Positions 34,325-43,105 of a stretch of DNA of 64,000 nucleotides are shown here, piece by piece; positions within the stretch are counted from its first letter, which is position 1; every line of letters starts with the position of its first letter. The translations under genes and the position numbers were made by a program. The notes beneath the pieces were generated by a model, which saw only the letters and a program-made list of their open reading frames with translations, was not told the origin of the DNA and searched no databases. This DNA comes from an uncultured Clostridia bacterium. GTDB lineage: Bacteria > Bacillota > Clostridia > UBA1381. The stretch lies in assembly GCA_934454215.1 (NCBI GenBank), contig CAKSGG010000006.1:1-64000 (forward strand), in the 5' to 3' direction.

Positions 34325-34362
34325 AATGTCGCCTAACCTATGTCAGACGGTCGGGCGGCATT
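34325..34362 (+). promoter_or_regulatory. Leader hairpin upstream of the DUF2798 gene
   Basis: AATGTCGCC (34325-34333) pairs with GGCGGCATT (34354-34362, one G-T pair) and runs into TTTGTGTTT. It lies between the promoter and the start codon, so it could act as an attenuator. No ligand-binding motif is recognised. Confidence 0.55.
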
Positions 34363-34397
34363 TTTGTGTTTAATATTAAATTTCGGAGGTTTTACAA

Positions 34398-34853
34398 ATG
34401 CCAAAAACAAAACTTGAAAATGCGTTTTTCACGCTTATAACATCGGGACTTATGATATTTATTATGGGTGTGTATAATACTGCGGTGCATACGGGGGGAC
34501 TTAAATATTCAACCTTTGTTTATGCCTCACATTCATTTTTGCTTGAATGGCTTATCGGATTTTTGCTTGCCTTTTTTATTGCCGGCAGAGCCGCAAAATA
34601 TCTTGCGTTCAGAGTAGCGGTACCGCAGGACAGAGCGATTTTCGTTATTCTTTGCATACAAACCTTTACAGTTTGCGTTATGGTTCCTTTAATGAGCATG
34701 GTGGGTACAATCGAACAAAACGGAATTACCGCTGAATTGCCTGTGATATGGCTTCAAACGGTAGTGATAAATTTTGTTATGGCACTGCCGTTACAGATAT
34801 TTTTGGTCGGTCCGATTTGCAGACGGATTTTCGGAATTATATTCAAACGGTAA
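34398..34853 (+). CDS. DUF2798 small membrane protein
   Basis: 151 residues with four hydrophobic segments, giving a membrane protein made of two similar halves (each with an FxxFIxG/LxxxF pattern followed by a basic loop). It resembles the DUF2798 family of unknown function. GGAGG precedes the ATG. It has its own promoter and a hairpin leader, and no partner gene nearby. Confidence 0.8.
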   Translation: MPKTKLENAFFTLITSGLMIFIMGVYNTAVHTGGLKYSTFVYASHSFLLEWLIGFLLAFFIAGRAAKYLAFRVAVPQDRAIFVILCIQTFTVCVMVPLMSMVGTIEQNGITAELPVIWLQTVVINFVMALPLQIFLVGPICRRIFGIIFKR

Positions 34854-34860
34854 TAATTGT

Positions 34861-34895
34861 AAACAAAAAAATCGGAACGGACAACGTCCGTTCCG
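34861..34895 (-). terminator. Terminator of tRNA-Met
   Basis: On the minus strand CGGAACGGAC pairs perfectly with GTCCGTTCCG around GTT, followed by ATTTTTTTG. It stops transcription of tRNA-Met. Confidence 0.93.
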
Positions 34896-34899
34896 AAGT

Positions 34900-34976
34900 T
34901 GGTAGCGGTAACTGGATTTGAACCGGTGACACCACGGGTATGAACCGTGTGCTCTAGCCAACTGAGCTATACCGCC
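34900..34976 (-). tRNA. tRNA-Met, anticodon CAT
   Basis: Acceptor stem GGCGGTA/TACCGCT with encoded ACCA end. Anticodon stem CACGG/CCGTG encloses TTCATAC, giving CAT. The D arm is AGCTCAGTTGGCTAGAGC. The overall sequence is that of an elongator Met tRNA. A tRNA-Ile2 with lysidine-modified CAT is less likely but cannot be fully excluded by eye. Confidence 0.93.
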
Positions 34977-34991
34977 GTAGCAACATATGCT

Positions 34992-35020
34992 ATTATACAC
35001 TATTTTTACCGATTTGTCAA
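34992..35020 (-). promoter_or_regulatory. Sigma-A promoter of tRNA-Met
   Basis: On the minus strand TTGACA, a 17-bp spacer and TATAAT: perfect consensus 15 bp before the tRNA. Confidence 0.92.
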
Positions 35021-35092
35021 TACCTTTTTATGAAAATTCTTTTTTATTTTTAAATCTTATATTAAAATTCGGTTACAAGAGTGAAATTTTTG

Positions 35093-35121
35093 TTGACGAA
35101 TTTACATTTTTATTGTAAAAT
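35093..35121 (+). promoter_or_regulatory. Sigma-A promoter of the mltG-trmR-trhP operon
   Basis: TTGACG, a 17-bp spacer and TAAAAT, about 55 bp before the mltG ATG. Confidence 0.8.
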
Positions 35122-35175
35122 TAAGATGTATAGCTATTTTTAACTTTAAATCAGAGGAGATGAAAGGAGAAAAAC

Positions 35176-36264
35176 ATGGCGGTAAAAGTAGAAGAAAACA
35201 AGTCGAAAAAGGGAATTACAATATTAATTATAATTATAGTTGTTCTTGCGGCACTGCTGGGAATGATAGGCGTTTCGCTTACGGACAGTCTCGGCGTAAA
35301 GCTTGATGAGGACAGCAAGTACATTGAAATTGCGGAGAACGAAAGCTCTGCGCAGATTGCAAATGAGCTAAAAGCGGACGGAATTATAAAATATCCGATT
35401 ATGTTTCGGCTTCAGGCGCTTATAGGAGGCTATGAGGGACATTTTCAGTCAGGCTCGGCGTATATTCAAAACGGCATGAGCTATAATCAGATTTTGGATA
35501 TGCTGATTACTCCGTCAAGGAATACCACAAAGGTTATTATTCCGCCGGGGTGTGAAATCCGTGAAATTGCAATCAAGCTCTGCGAGCTGGGCTTGACGAC
35601 ATGGGACGATTTTTATGCGGCGCTTTACAATGTTTCGGATTATGACTATCAATTTTTGCAAAATCTTCCGTCCAGAGACAGTATGATGGAGGGTTATCTG
35701 TATCCTGCAACATATGAAATCCCAAACGGAATGAGTGCGCATGATATAGTTGACCTTATGCTAAGCACTTTTGACGCACAGTTTAAGCAGGAGTATTATG
35801 CACGTGCGCAGGAAATGGGTATGACGGTTGACGAGGTTATTACAATGGCGTCAATTATTGAAAGAGAGTCAAACGAAAACTGCGACAGAAAAAAGATTGC
35901 GGGAGTATATCACAACATGAAAAATACGGGAATGTATTTTGATTCAAACGCAAGCGTGCAGTACGTGATAGGAGAAAGAAAGCCTGTAATTCCGATTGCC
36001 GATACAAAGGTTGATTCGCCGTATAATACCTATGTATATGCGGGACTGCCGATAGGCCCGATATGCAATCCGAGCATTTCATCAATTGAGGCGGTACTCG
36101 ATTACAGCGCCGCCGACGAATATTACTATGCGCTGACGGAAAACGGAGAACAGATTTTTGCAAGCAATTATGATGAATTTATCGGCTTGGTAAATGCGTC
36201 AAAGCTTGCAATAGACGTGGATTCCGATGTGATAAAAAATCAAGACGATAAAATTCCGCAGTAA
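35176..36264 (+). CDS. mltG: Endolytic murein transglycosylase MltG
   Basis: 362 residues. One N-terminal membrane span (about 14-36) after a short Lys-rich cytoplasmic stretch. A LysM-like/YceG domain follows, with the catalytic glutamate in ASIIERESN (about residues 227-235). It cleaves nascent glycan strands in peptidoglycan on the outer face of the membrane. AAAGGAGA precedes the start. It heads mltG-trmR-trhP, the same order as yrrL-yrrM-yrrN/O in Bacillus subtilis, which supports all three assignments. Confidence 0.93.
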   Translation: MAVKVEENKSKKGITILIIIIVVLAALLGMIGVSLTDSLGVKLDEDSKYIEIAENESSAQIANELKADGIIKYPIMFRLQALIGGYEGHFQSGSAYIQNGMSYNQILDMLITPSRNTTKVIIPPGCEIREIAIKLCELGLTTWDDFYAALYNVSDYDYQFLQNLPSRDSMMEGYLYPATYEIPNGMSAHDIVDLMLSTFDAQFKQEYYARAQEMGMTVDEVITMASIIERESNENCDRKKIAGVYHNMKNTGMYFDSNASVQYVIGERKPVIPIADTKVDSPYNTYVYAGLPIGPICNPSISSIEAVLDYSAADEYYYALTENGEQIFASNYDEFIGLVNASKLAIDVDSDVIKNQDDKIPQ

Positions 36265-36278
36265 AAAGGAGAATAGGA

Positions 36279-36944
36279 ATGATAGAATACGATAAAAACG
36301 CTATTGTTCCTCCGTATATAACAGAATATCTGCGTGCGAAAACCGTGCATGAAAACGTATTCCTGCATGAACTGGAGGAATATGCGGAAAAAAACAGTGT
36401 TCCGATTGTTGAACCCGAAACAGCACGGTTTTTGTCTGTCATGACAGAGATTATACGCCCGAAACGGATTTTGGAAATCGGCTGTGCAATCGGGTATTCC
36501 GCAATTTTGATGTCGGAAAGCCTATCGGAGGACGGGAAAATTTATACCATTGAATATAATGCGGACATGGCGGCGGAGGCAAGGAAAAATATAGAGCGTG
36601 CAGGCTTGTCGGACAAGATAGAGGTTATTGAGGCTGACGCGAAGGAATATCTTTCGCAGATTGATAATGACGGCGGCTTTGACATGATTTTTCTTGACGG
36701 CCCGAAAGCGCACTATATTTATATGCTTGACGAATGTGTGCGGCTTTTGCGCAGCGGAGGGCTGCTTATAGCCGACAATGTTCTGTATAAGGGCATGACG
36801 GCGGATGATAACCATGTTATCCGCAGAAAAATTACGATTGTGAAACGTCTGCGGAAATTTATTGACGCACTTATGGCGCATGACAAACTGAAAACATCAC
36901 TGCTGTCACTCGGCGACGGTGTGACGGTTTCGGTTAAGCTTTGA
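36279..36944 (+). CDS. trmR: tRNA 5-hydroxyuridine methyltransferase TrmR (YrrM-like O-methyltransferase)
   Basis: 221 residues, a class I SAM-dependent O-methyltransferase. Motif I is ILEIGCAIGYSAI, followed by the acidic strand-2 region (IYTIEYNADM) and DMIFLDGPKAHY with the metal-binding Asp. Family members at this conserved place next to mltG and a U32 protein convert ho5U34 of tRNA to mo5U34. The neighbouring trhP makes the ho5U substrate. AAAGGAG lies before the ATG, 14 bp after mltG. Confidence 0.87.
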   Translation: MIEYDKNAIVPPYITEYLRAKTVHENVFLHELEEYAEKNSVPIVEPETARFLSVMTEIIRPKRILEIGCAIGYSAILMSESLSEDGKIYTIEYNADMAAEARKNIERAGLSDKIEVIEADAKEYLSQIDNDGGFDMIFLDGPKAHYIYMLDECVRLLRSGGLLIADNVLYKGMTADDNHVIRRKITIVKRLRKFIDALMAHDKLKTSLLSLGDGVTVSVKL

Positions 36945-36967
36945 ATACGGAAAGAGGGACATAATAT

Positions 36968-38191
36968 ATGAATAAACCCGAATTGCTTGCTCCGGGCGGA
37001 AGTCTCGAAAAATTAAAGACGGCTATTGAATACGGCGCCGATGCGGTTTATGTCGGCGGCGAGGCGTTCAGCCTGCGTACTGCGGCGGAGAATTTCAGCA
37101 TTGAGGAATTAAAAGAGGGAATAGAATTTGCGCACGAAAGAGGGAAAAAAGTTTATCTTACGGCAAATATTATTCCTCACAATGATGATATAAAAAAATT
37201 TGAGGATTTTATCACGGAAATGAGCCCGCTCGGCTTTGATGCGGTTCTTATTGCCGACCCCGGTATGCTTGACATTGTTAAGGAGCTTGCTCCCGAAATG
37301 CAGATTCATATAAGCACACAGGCAAATAACGTCAATTACCGCTCGGCGCTGTTCTGGCACAGGCAGGGAGCAAAAAGGGTTGTTCTTGCAAGGGAAATGT
37401 CGTTTGCGGAGATTGCGGAAATACGCAAAAATATTCCGTCCGACTTGGAGCTTGAAGCGTTTGTTCACGGTGCTATGTGCATATCGTATTCGGGACGCTG
37501 TCTGCTGTCGAATTACCTTACGAGCCGTGACGCAAATCAAGGCAGCTGCTCGCACCCGTGCCGCTGGAAGTACAGTCTTGTTGAGGAAAAGCGCCCGGGA
37601 CAATATATGGACGTTTTTGAAAATGACAGGGGTACGTTTATTTTCAATTCAAAGGATTTGTGCATGATTGAGCATATTCCCGAGCTTGTGAAAAGCGGAA
37701 TATCAAGCCTTAAAATAGAGGGACGTGTGAAAACCGCATACTATGTCGCAACGGTTGTGGGAGCGTACAGACGTGAAATTGACAGGTATTTTGCTGACCC
37801 CGAAAATTATAAATTCAATCCCGAGGAGCTTGACGAGCTGTGCAAGGTAAGCCACAGACCGTATACGACGGGTTTTTATTATCATAAGCCCGATTCGCAG
37901 ACGCAGGTGTATACGTCAAGCTCATATATACGTGAATATAATCTTGTAGGAATCGTGCTTGATTATGATGAGAAAACGGGGATTGCAACGATAACCCAGC
38001 GAAACAGATTTTTCAAGGGCGACGAGGTTGAAATTATGCACCCCATGCAGCCGTATTTCAGACAGGTTATCGGAGATATGGTAAATGAGGACGGAGAAAG
38101 CATTGACGTTGCAAATCATGCGGAAATGATTGTAAAATTCAAAACTGACCGTCCTGTTGCGAAGGGCGATATGCTCCGCATGAAGAAGTAA
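36968..38191 (+). CDS. trhP: U32-family tRNA hydroxylation protein TrhP
   Basis: 407 residues. Peptidase-U32 signature EAFVHGAMCISYSGRCLLS is present, with two further cysteines close behind (GSCSHPC), together four candidate Fe-S or metal ligands. U32 proteins in the mltG-trmR context (YrrN/YrrO) carry out prephenate-dependent 5-hydroxylation of U34 in tRNA rather than proteolysis. Bacillus has two such genes (trhP1, trhP2); only one long gene is present here. Its last 53 bases overlap the 3' end of the convergent ecfA gene. Confidence 0.87.
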   Translation: MNKPELLAPGGSLEKLKTAIEYGADAVYVGGEAFSLRTAAENFSIEELKEGIEFAHERGKKVYLTANIIPHNDDIKKFEDFITEMSPLGFDAVLIADPGMLDIVKELAPEMQIHISTQANNVNYRSALFWHRQGAKRVVLAREMSFAEIAEIRKNIPSDLELEAFVHGAMCISYSGRCLLSNYLTSRDANQGSCSHPCRWKYSLVEEKRPGQYMDVFENDRGTFIFNSKDLCMIEHIPELVKSGISSLKIEGRVKTAYYVATVVGAYRREIDRYFADPENYKFNPEELDELCKVSHRPYTTGFYYHKPDSQTQVYTSSSYIREYNLVGIVLDYDEKTGIATITQRNRFFKGDEVEIMHPMQPYFRQVIGDMVNEDGESIDVANHAEMIVKFKTDRPVAKGDMLRMKK

Positions 38192-38993
38192 AATATTCAT
38201 TTAAAAAATTCGTCATGGAATTTACATCAAGAATACTGTCGGGGGCGGGAATACCGTCCTCGTTTAATTTTTCGGCAAGCTTTTTCATTATCGGAGCGTC
38301 AAGCCGAAACGGCGTTAAATCATGACGGAAAACCCCCTGCGGAGTGCCGTCAAGCCGAATACGCCCCTCCGAAAGGACAATACAGCGCTTTGCCTGTGCC
38401 GCCTCCTCCATGCGGTGCGTTATCATAATTACGGTTACGCCGCTGCTGTTGATTTTATGTAAAAGCCGCATTATCCGATTACGGCATATAGGGTCGAGCA
38501 TTGAAGTTGCCTCGTCAAGAATAAGGATTTTCGGCTGCATAACAAGAGCGCCCGCAATTGCAAGGCGCTGTTTTTCACCACCTGAAAGATGTGCGGAGGA
38601 AGATTTCGCTTTATCCGTAAGACCCACGGTTTCAAGAGCATTATCAACACGTCTGCGGATTTCGTGCGGCTCAATGCCGAGATTTTCCGCTCCGAATGCG
38701 GCGTCGTCCTCAACTACGGCGCATATAAGCTGGTCGTCGGGATTCTGAAAAACGAGCGACGCATTCTGTCTGATTTTATAAAGCTTGTTTTCGTCCGAGG
38801 TTTTCATTCCGTTGACTTCAACCGTTCCGCTTTGAGGTAAAAGCAGACCGTTAATAAGCCGTGCAAGCGTTGATTTTCCGCTGCCGCCCGCACCCGTAAC
38901 GGCGATAAATTCACCGTCGGCTATATTCAGTGAAAGATTTTTAAATACCGTTTTATCGGCATATCCGAATGAAACATTGCTTATATTAATCAT
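38139..38993 (-). CDS. Orphan ECF transporter ATP-binding protein (EcfA1 type)
   Basis: 284 residues with a complete ABC ATPase core: Walker A GAGGSGKST (about 34-42), ECF Q-helix region FQNPDDQLI, signature LSGGEKQRLA, Walker B ILDEA and H-loop THRMEEA. No EcfT, EcfA2 or S component is adjacent. The gene stands at the end of the walR-walK-yycI-cmpB run, 15 bp after the CmpB-family membrane gene, which could be its membrane partner. The 3' end overlaps trhP tail-to-tail by 53 bp, and no terminator is seen between them. Confidence 0.88.
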   Translation of the reverse strand: MINISNVSFGYADKTVFKNLSLNIADGEFIAVTGAGGSGKSTLARLINGLLLPQSGTVEVNGMKTSDENKLYKIRQNASLVFQNPDDQLICAVVEDDAAFGAENLGIEPHEIRRRVDNALETVGLTDKAKSSSAHLSGGEKQRLAIAGALVMQPKILILDEATSMLDPICRNRIMRLLHKINSSGVTVIMITHRMEEAAQAKRCIVLSEGRIRLDGTPQGVFRHDLTPFRLDAPIMKKLAEKLNEDGIPAPDSILDVNSMTNFLNEYFTSSCGAYRPSQQDGQF

Positions 38994-39008
38994 AGATATT
39001 TTTTCCTT

Positions 39009-39422
39009 TTAAACAAAAGTATATTTACGGCGGTTTTCGCCGAACAGGTAATATCGCAGGTTATCGTCGATAATAATACAGAAAAAGCTCAATATAAACC
39101 ATAAAACCGAGTATTTCAGACACACCTGACCCATAATGTTAAGCGGCATATCGGAGTAGTCCCATATGTTCAGATTCAGCCGTATGTTTACGATATAGCC
39201 GCACACAAGCTCCAGCAGCGTTATAAAAAACGAGCCGAGCAGCATTTCAAAAAATAGCGGCGTTGTTTCCTCCGAATACTCGTTTATAAGCCCGATAACC
39301 CAAAAGCAAATACCGCCCAATACAAACATACTCCAGTGCGAATAGCCTCGCCAGAGCATTTCGATTATGATATAGCTTAATCCGCCGAAAACAAATAATA
39401 TTGCATTTTTTATTATAATCAC
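39009..39422 (-). CDS. CmpB-family membrane protein (putative ABC permease)
   Basis: About 137 residues with four hydrophobic segments. It resembles the putative ABC-transporter permease family PF06541 (ABC_trans_CmpB). Start choice: a GTG at 39431 abuts the only ribosome-like AGGG, whereas the GTG at 39422 is eight bases from it, so I prefer 39422. Charged residues cluster in the loops (ENRRKYTFV at the end). It lies between yycI and the orphan ecfA on the same strand with gaps of roughly 15-40 bp, suggesting co-transcription with the Wal system. Confidence 0.65.
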   Translation of the reverse strand: MIIIKNAILFVFGGLSYIIIEMLWRGYSHWSMFVLGGICFWVIGLINEYSEETTPLFFEMLLGSFFITLLELVCGYIVNIRLNLNIWDYSDMPLNIMGQVCLKYSVLWFILSFFCIIIDDNLRYYLFGENRRKYTFV

Positions 39423-39462
39423 ATTAAACACCCTGTATTATTGTATGAGCTTAAGGCGCTTT

Positions 39463-40263
39463 TTATGCGGGAATGAATATGTCGTCTCCTTCTTCAAGCT
39501 CAAACCGCCAGAAAGGCTCGGTAACAGCCGAACCGTTTTCGGCGTTCATTTTATATCCGAGCGTCATAGTCTTGACTGTGATTTTGCCCGAACCGCCCGA
39601 TTTTTGCAAAAGCTCGCAGAGTGCGTCGGCGGCGGATTTTGCACGGCGTTTTTCGGTAGGTACGCCGTTTTCTATATACCATACTCCGCTGACCGAACGG
39701 AGCTTTTTATTTGAAATTACAATGTTCAAACGGTCATTGAAAACAGGCTTTGAATCAATTGTTTTGTAGACCTGCGCAGTCAGCTCTCCGTTTTTTTCGT
39801 CAGCACTTATAACACAGCCGCCGAGGTCAAAGCCCATATCTGATACAATCTCTTCCGAACGCCTTCCCATGTTGTATTTATCAGCCTTTGCCGATGTCTG
39901 GGAAAATGCGCCGTCATTCGGGGTAAACGAAAATGAATCGTCGGAAAATACAACCGTTCCCCGTTCGCCTTTATATGTGTTTGCGCCTGAGCCTGCCGCC
40001 TCACTGCCGAGAATTGCCGCAGCAGAAGCGCTGTGGTCTGTAACGGCATTAGTCAGCTCCGCCGAATATACGTATTTATCATCGGTGTCAATTATATCCC
40101 TGTCGATTATAATATCGTTTTTGGCAAGCCATGACGATAAATTATATGCGGTTTGGCTGTCCGAGATATTATCGGACGTATCATGCACGAGCTTAAAGCT
40201 TGTAATAAACAGCACTGCGGCGGCAAGAACCATAGCCGAAATTTTAATCCAAAAATATCTCAT
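39463..40263 (-). CDS. YycI-like two-component regulatory protein
   Basis: 266 residues: a short cytoplasmic N terminus, one membrane span (about 8-25) and an extracellular region (about 35-266). Its position directly after walK and its fold pattern (AYNLSSWLAKNDI at the start of the domain, WRFELEEGDDIF at the end) fit YycI, which together with YycH modulates WalK. No YycH gene is seen here. AGAGGAAC precedes the ATG, and it follows walK by 12 bp. Confidence 0.7.
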   Translation of the reverse strand: MRYFWIKISAMVLAAAVLFITSFKLVHDTSDNISDSQTAYNLSSWLAKNDIIIDRDIIDTDDKYVYSAELTNAVTDHSASAAAILGSEAAGSGANTYKGERGTVVFSDDSFSFTPNDGAFSQTSAKADKYNMGRRSEEIVSDMGFDLGGCVISADEKNGELTAQVYKTIDSKPVFNDRLNIVISNKKLRSVSGVWYIENGVPTEKRRAKSAADALCELLQKSGGSGKITVKTMTLGYKMNAENGSAVTEPFWRFELEEGDDIFIPA

Positions 40264-40275
40264 TGCCGTTCCTCT

Positions 40276-42087
40276 CTATTCCTCTACGGGAATCGTGATG
40301 ATGAAATCCGACCCCTTGTTGACTTCGCTGTTTATTTTTATCTTGCCCTTAAAACCGCTTTCAATCGTCTGCTTGGCAATGGCAAGTCCCAGTCCCGTAC
40401 CGCCCTTATCTCTTGAACGGGCTTTTTCCACTCTGAAAAATCTGTCAAATATATTCGGCAGTTTTTCTTTCGGGATTCCGATACCGTTATCCGATACCTT
40501 TATACATATATCGTTGTAAACCTTTGAAGTATATATTTCTATATGTCCGCCTGTGGGAGTATATTTCAGCGCATTTGAAACGATATTGACAATCGCTCTT
40601 TCCAGTCCGTCACGGTCGCCGAAAATTTTCGGTACCTCGTTTATTGGGTGATAAACAAGCGTCTGCTCACGCTTTTTTGCCGACAGCGCAAAACGCTCGA
40701 CAATTGCCTCAACCATTGCTCTGATGTCTATTTCCTCAGCCTGCTTGTCGTATGCCTGATTTTCGTCAAGCTTTGACAATGTGAGCAGGTCGCTTATAAT
40801 TCTTGTCATACGGTCGGTTTCCGACGAAATTGTTGTAAGGAAACGTGTGCGCAGTTCGGGGTCTGCGTCTGGAGTATCGGCAAGAATGTCGGCATATGAT
40901 TTTATTATCGTGAGCGGTGTGCGCAGTTCATGCGATACGTCCGCAACAAAGTCACGCCGTGAAATTTCCAAACGCTCCTGTCTTGTGATGTCACGTATAA
41001 TAACGATTATTCCGCCCGTTTTGTTTTCGGAGGTGAATACAGCAAAGTTTAATTGCAGATATTGGTCGTCAAGCTTTATTTCACGCTCCACCGCCGTTTC
41101 AGACTTCATATAGAGCAAATCACCGAGGGAAATCTGTGCGTTAAGTTCCTTGAAAAATCTGTCAAACTGCACGTCATCGAGATATTTTCGGTGCAGAAGT
41201 CTTTGCGCTTCGGGATTTACGTGGATAAGCTTACCCGAAGTATCGAATGCGAGAATACCGTCGGTCATATTTTGCAGTAAGGTCTGGAGCTTTTCTTTTT
41301 CCTGTATTGCCTCCGTTGTCGATTCACGGCGGCTGTGAGCAAGATACACAAGCGAATTTGTCAGTTCGCCAAGCTCGTCCTTGCTGTCGTATGCGGGAAC
41401 AAGTGCGTCCAAATCTCCGTCGGCAAGCTTTTTTGCGTTTTCGGTAAGCGACTTTAACGGTACGGCAATTGCGCCCGAAAGGAAAAAGCCGAGAATAAAC
41501 GCCGCCGCACCGCCTATAAGCAGTGCCCAAAGCATTATATTATAGATTTTGTTCAGCACTGCCGATACATCGTCGCCCGAGTCCTTGACATATACAATAA
41601 ATTTAACGTGTGAGCCGTTCATCAGCGGAAGTGCGTAATCCATATATGATGCGGATATTCGTGTTTCGGTTGCAATGTTTCCGTTAAGAGCCGCCGCAAC
41701 CGATGCTGTTTTTTCGGTATCGTCAGCATTTGATGATGAATACAGCACTTTGCCGTCACTGCCCAAAACCGCATAAAATCTTGACATTCCCAATGACAGA
41801 TTTGACGTGTAAAGGCTCATAATATGCTTTATCGCTTCAAGGTTTTCTTCGGGATTTTCCTCAATGACTGTAGCGCTTGCGGATTCACCGACTGCGCTTA
41901 CTCCGTTTGCTGCCGCTGTCAGTTCGTTTATCAAATCCTCCGAAAATACTGTATTTACCGCATTTTCAAACCCTTTATGAAAATATATTGATATGGGAAG
42001 TATTGCCGCAACGCCTCCGATTAGCTGAATGAGAATTGCAAGCAATGCAAAATAAAGGGTTATTTTCCATCGTATACTTTTAAACAT
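40276..42087 (-). CDS. walK: Sensor histidine kinase WalK (VicK)
   Basis: 603 residues. Two membrane spans (about 10-30 and 185-207) enclose an extracellular sensor. HAMP (about 207-260) and PAS (about 270-370) precede the HisKA domain (phospho-accepting His in DVSHELRTPLT) and the HATPase domain (N box NIVSNALKYTP, DNGIGIP, GGTGLGLAIAK). WalK with WalR controls cell-wall hydrolases in Gram-positive bacteria. A GC-rich hairpin lies between walR and walK and may lower walK expression relative to walR. Confidence 0.93.
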   Translation of the reverse strand: MFKSIRWKITLYFALLAILIQLIGGVAAILPISIYFHKGFENAVNTVFSEDLINELTAAANGVSAVGESASATVIEENPEENLEAIKHIMSLYTSNLSLGMSRFYAVLGSDGKVLYSSSNADDTEKTASVAAALNGNIATETRISASYMDYALPLMNGSHVKFIVYVKDSGDDVSAVLNKIYNIMLWALLIGGAAAFILGFFLSGAIAVPLKSLTENAKKLADGDLDALVPAYDSKDELGELTNSLVYLAHSRRESTTEAIQEKEKLQTLLQNMTDGILAFDTSGKLIHVNPEAQRLLHRKYLDDVQFDRFFKELNAQISLGDLLYMKSETAVEREIKLDDQYLQLNFAVFTSENKTGGIIVIIRDITRQERLEISRRDFVADVSHELRTPLTIIKSYADILADTPDADPELRTRFLTTISSETDRMTRIISDLLTLSKLDENQAYDKQAEEIDIRAMVEAIVERFALSAKKREQTLVYHPINEVPKIFGDRDGLERAIVNIVSNALKYTPTGGHIEIYTSKVYNDICIKVSDNGIGIPKEKLPNIFDRFFRVEKARSRDKGGTGLGLAIAKQTIESGFKGKIKINSEVNKGSDFIITIPVEE

Positions 42088-42115
42088 TTTGTTTCATTCC
42101 TCATAATTTCAATAA

Positions 42116-42149
42116 CTAAAACGGGGCGGCTGCCTGATGCAGCGCCCCG
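42116..42149 (-). terminator. Intercistronic hairpin between walR and walK
   Basis: On the minus strand a strong GC stem (CGGGGCGCTGC with GCAGCCGCCCCG, one bulge) is followed by TTTTAG. The T-run is short, so it probably acts as a partial terminator (attenuator) rather than a full stop. Confidence 0.7.
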
Positions 42150-42155
42150 CCCGAA

Positions 42156-42860
42156 TTACTTGTTAAAGTAATAGCCTACGCCTCGTTTTGTAATTATATA
42201 TTTTGGCATACTCGGGTCGTCCTCGATTTTTTCTCTCAAACGTCTGACCGTAACGTCTACCGTTCTTACATCGCCGTAGTACTCATATCCCCACACCTTT
42301 TCAAGAAGTGTTTCTCTTGTGAATATTTTATCGGGCTGGGTTGCAAGGAATTTCAAAAGCTGAAATTCTCTTAATGTAATATCGACAACCTCGCCTTTTT
42401 TCGTAACCTCGTACCGTTCAATGTTTATTGTCAAATCGCCCGAGGTGATTATATTAACTTCGCCCGGTTCAAGCTCCGTTTCGGGAATCGACGCATATGC
42501 GCTTCGTCTCAGATTTGCTTTTACTCTTGCCGTAAGCTCACGTACAGAATACGGCTTTGTTATATAATCGTCCGCACCCATTTCAAGCCCCAGAACCTTG
42601 TCGACTTCGTCCTCACGTGCCGTAAGCATAATTATAGGTACCTGCGATTTTTCTCTTATTTTTCTGCATACCTCAAATCCGTCCATTACGGGGAGCATAA
42701 CATCAAGCAAAATCAAGTCGGGGTTTTCGTTCAGTGCCATTTCAAGTCCCTTTGCTCCGTCATATGCCGACAGGGTTTTATAACCCTCCTTTGAAAAAGT
42801 AAATACCAATATATCGTTTATATTCTGTTCGTCTTCAACAATCAAAATCGTTCCGTCCAT
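42156..42860 (-). CDS. walR: Response regulator WalR (VicR)
   Basis: 234 residues. An OmpR/PhoB-type receiver has the phospho-acceptor Asp in LILLDVMLPVMDG and the conserved Lys of the KPYSVREL region. It is followed by a winged-helix DNA-binding domain (LREFQLLKFLATQPDKIFTRETLLEKVWG, VTVRRLREKIEDDP). The match to the essential WalR regulator is strong, and walK and the YycI-like gene follow. The AAAGGAG ribosome site is unusually far (about 15 bases) from the ATG. Confidence 0.94.
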   Translation of the reverse strand: MDGTILIVEDEQNINDILVFTFSKEGYKTLSAYDGAKGLEMALNENPDLILLDVMLPVMDGFEVCRKIREKSQVPIIMLTAREDEVDKVLGLEMGADDYITKPYSVRELTARVKANLRRSAYASIPETELEPGEVNIITSGDLTINIERYEVTKKGEVVDITLREFQLLKFLATQPDKIFTRETLLEKVWGYEYYGDVRTVDVTVRRLREKIEDDPSMPKYIITKRGVGYYFNK

Positions 42861-42927
42861 TTTTGTATGTATAATCTCCTTTCATCTGTTTCCGTTCAAT
42901 TACATAATTCTTGCGATTATTACATAT

Positions 42928-42956
42928 ATTTTATCAGAAAATAACAATTATTGCAA
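42928..42956 (-). promoter_or_regulatory. Sigma-A promoter of walR
   Basis: On the minus strand TTGCAA, a 17-bp spacer and TAAAAT, about 70 bp before the walR ATG. The rest of the 245-bp gap to ppdK holds only the ppdK terminator. Confidence 0.7.
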
Positions 42957-43051
42957 TAGTATTTTTATTTTTTGTGTACTTTTTTTTATATTTTTCTGAA
43001 TTATTTACAATATATTCCATAAAAATGTTTTATTTGTAACAATTTTGACAT

Positions 43052-43085
43052 AAAAAACGGAACAGCCGCTCGGACTGCTCCGTTT
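43052..43085 (-). terminator. Terminator of ppdK
   Basis: On the minus strand CGGAGCAGTCCGAGCGGCTGTTCCG folds to a stem of about nine pairs with a mismatch, followed by TTTTTTA. Confidence 0.85.
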
Positions 43086-43105
43086 CGTTATATATTCGGA
43101 TAGAA

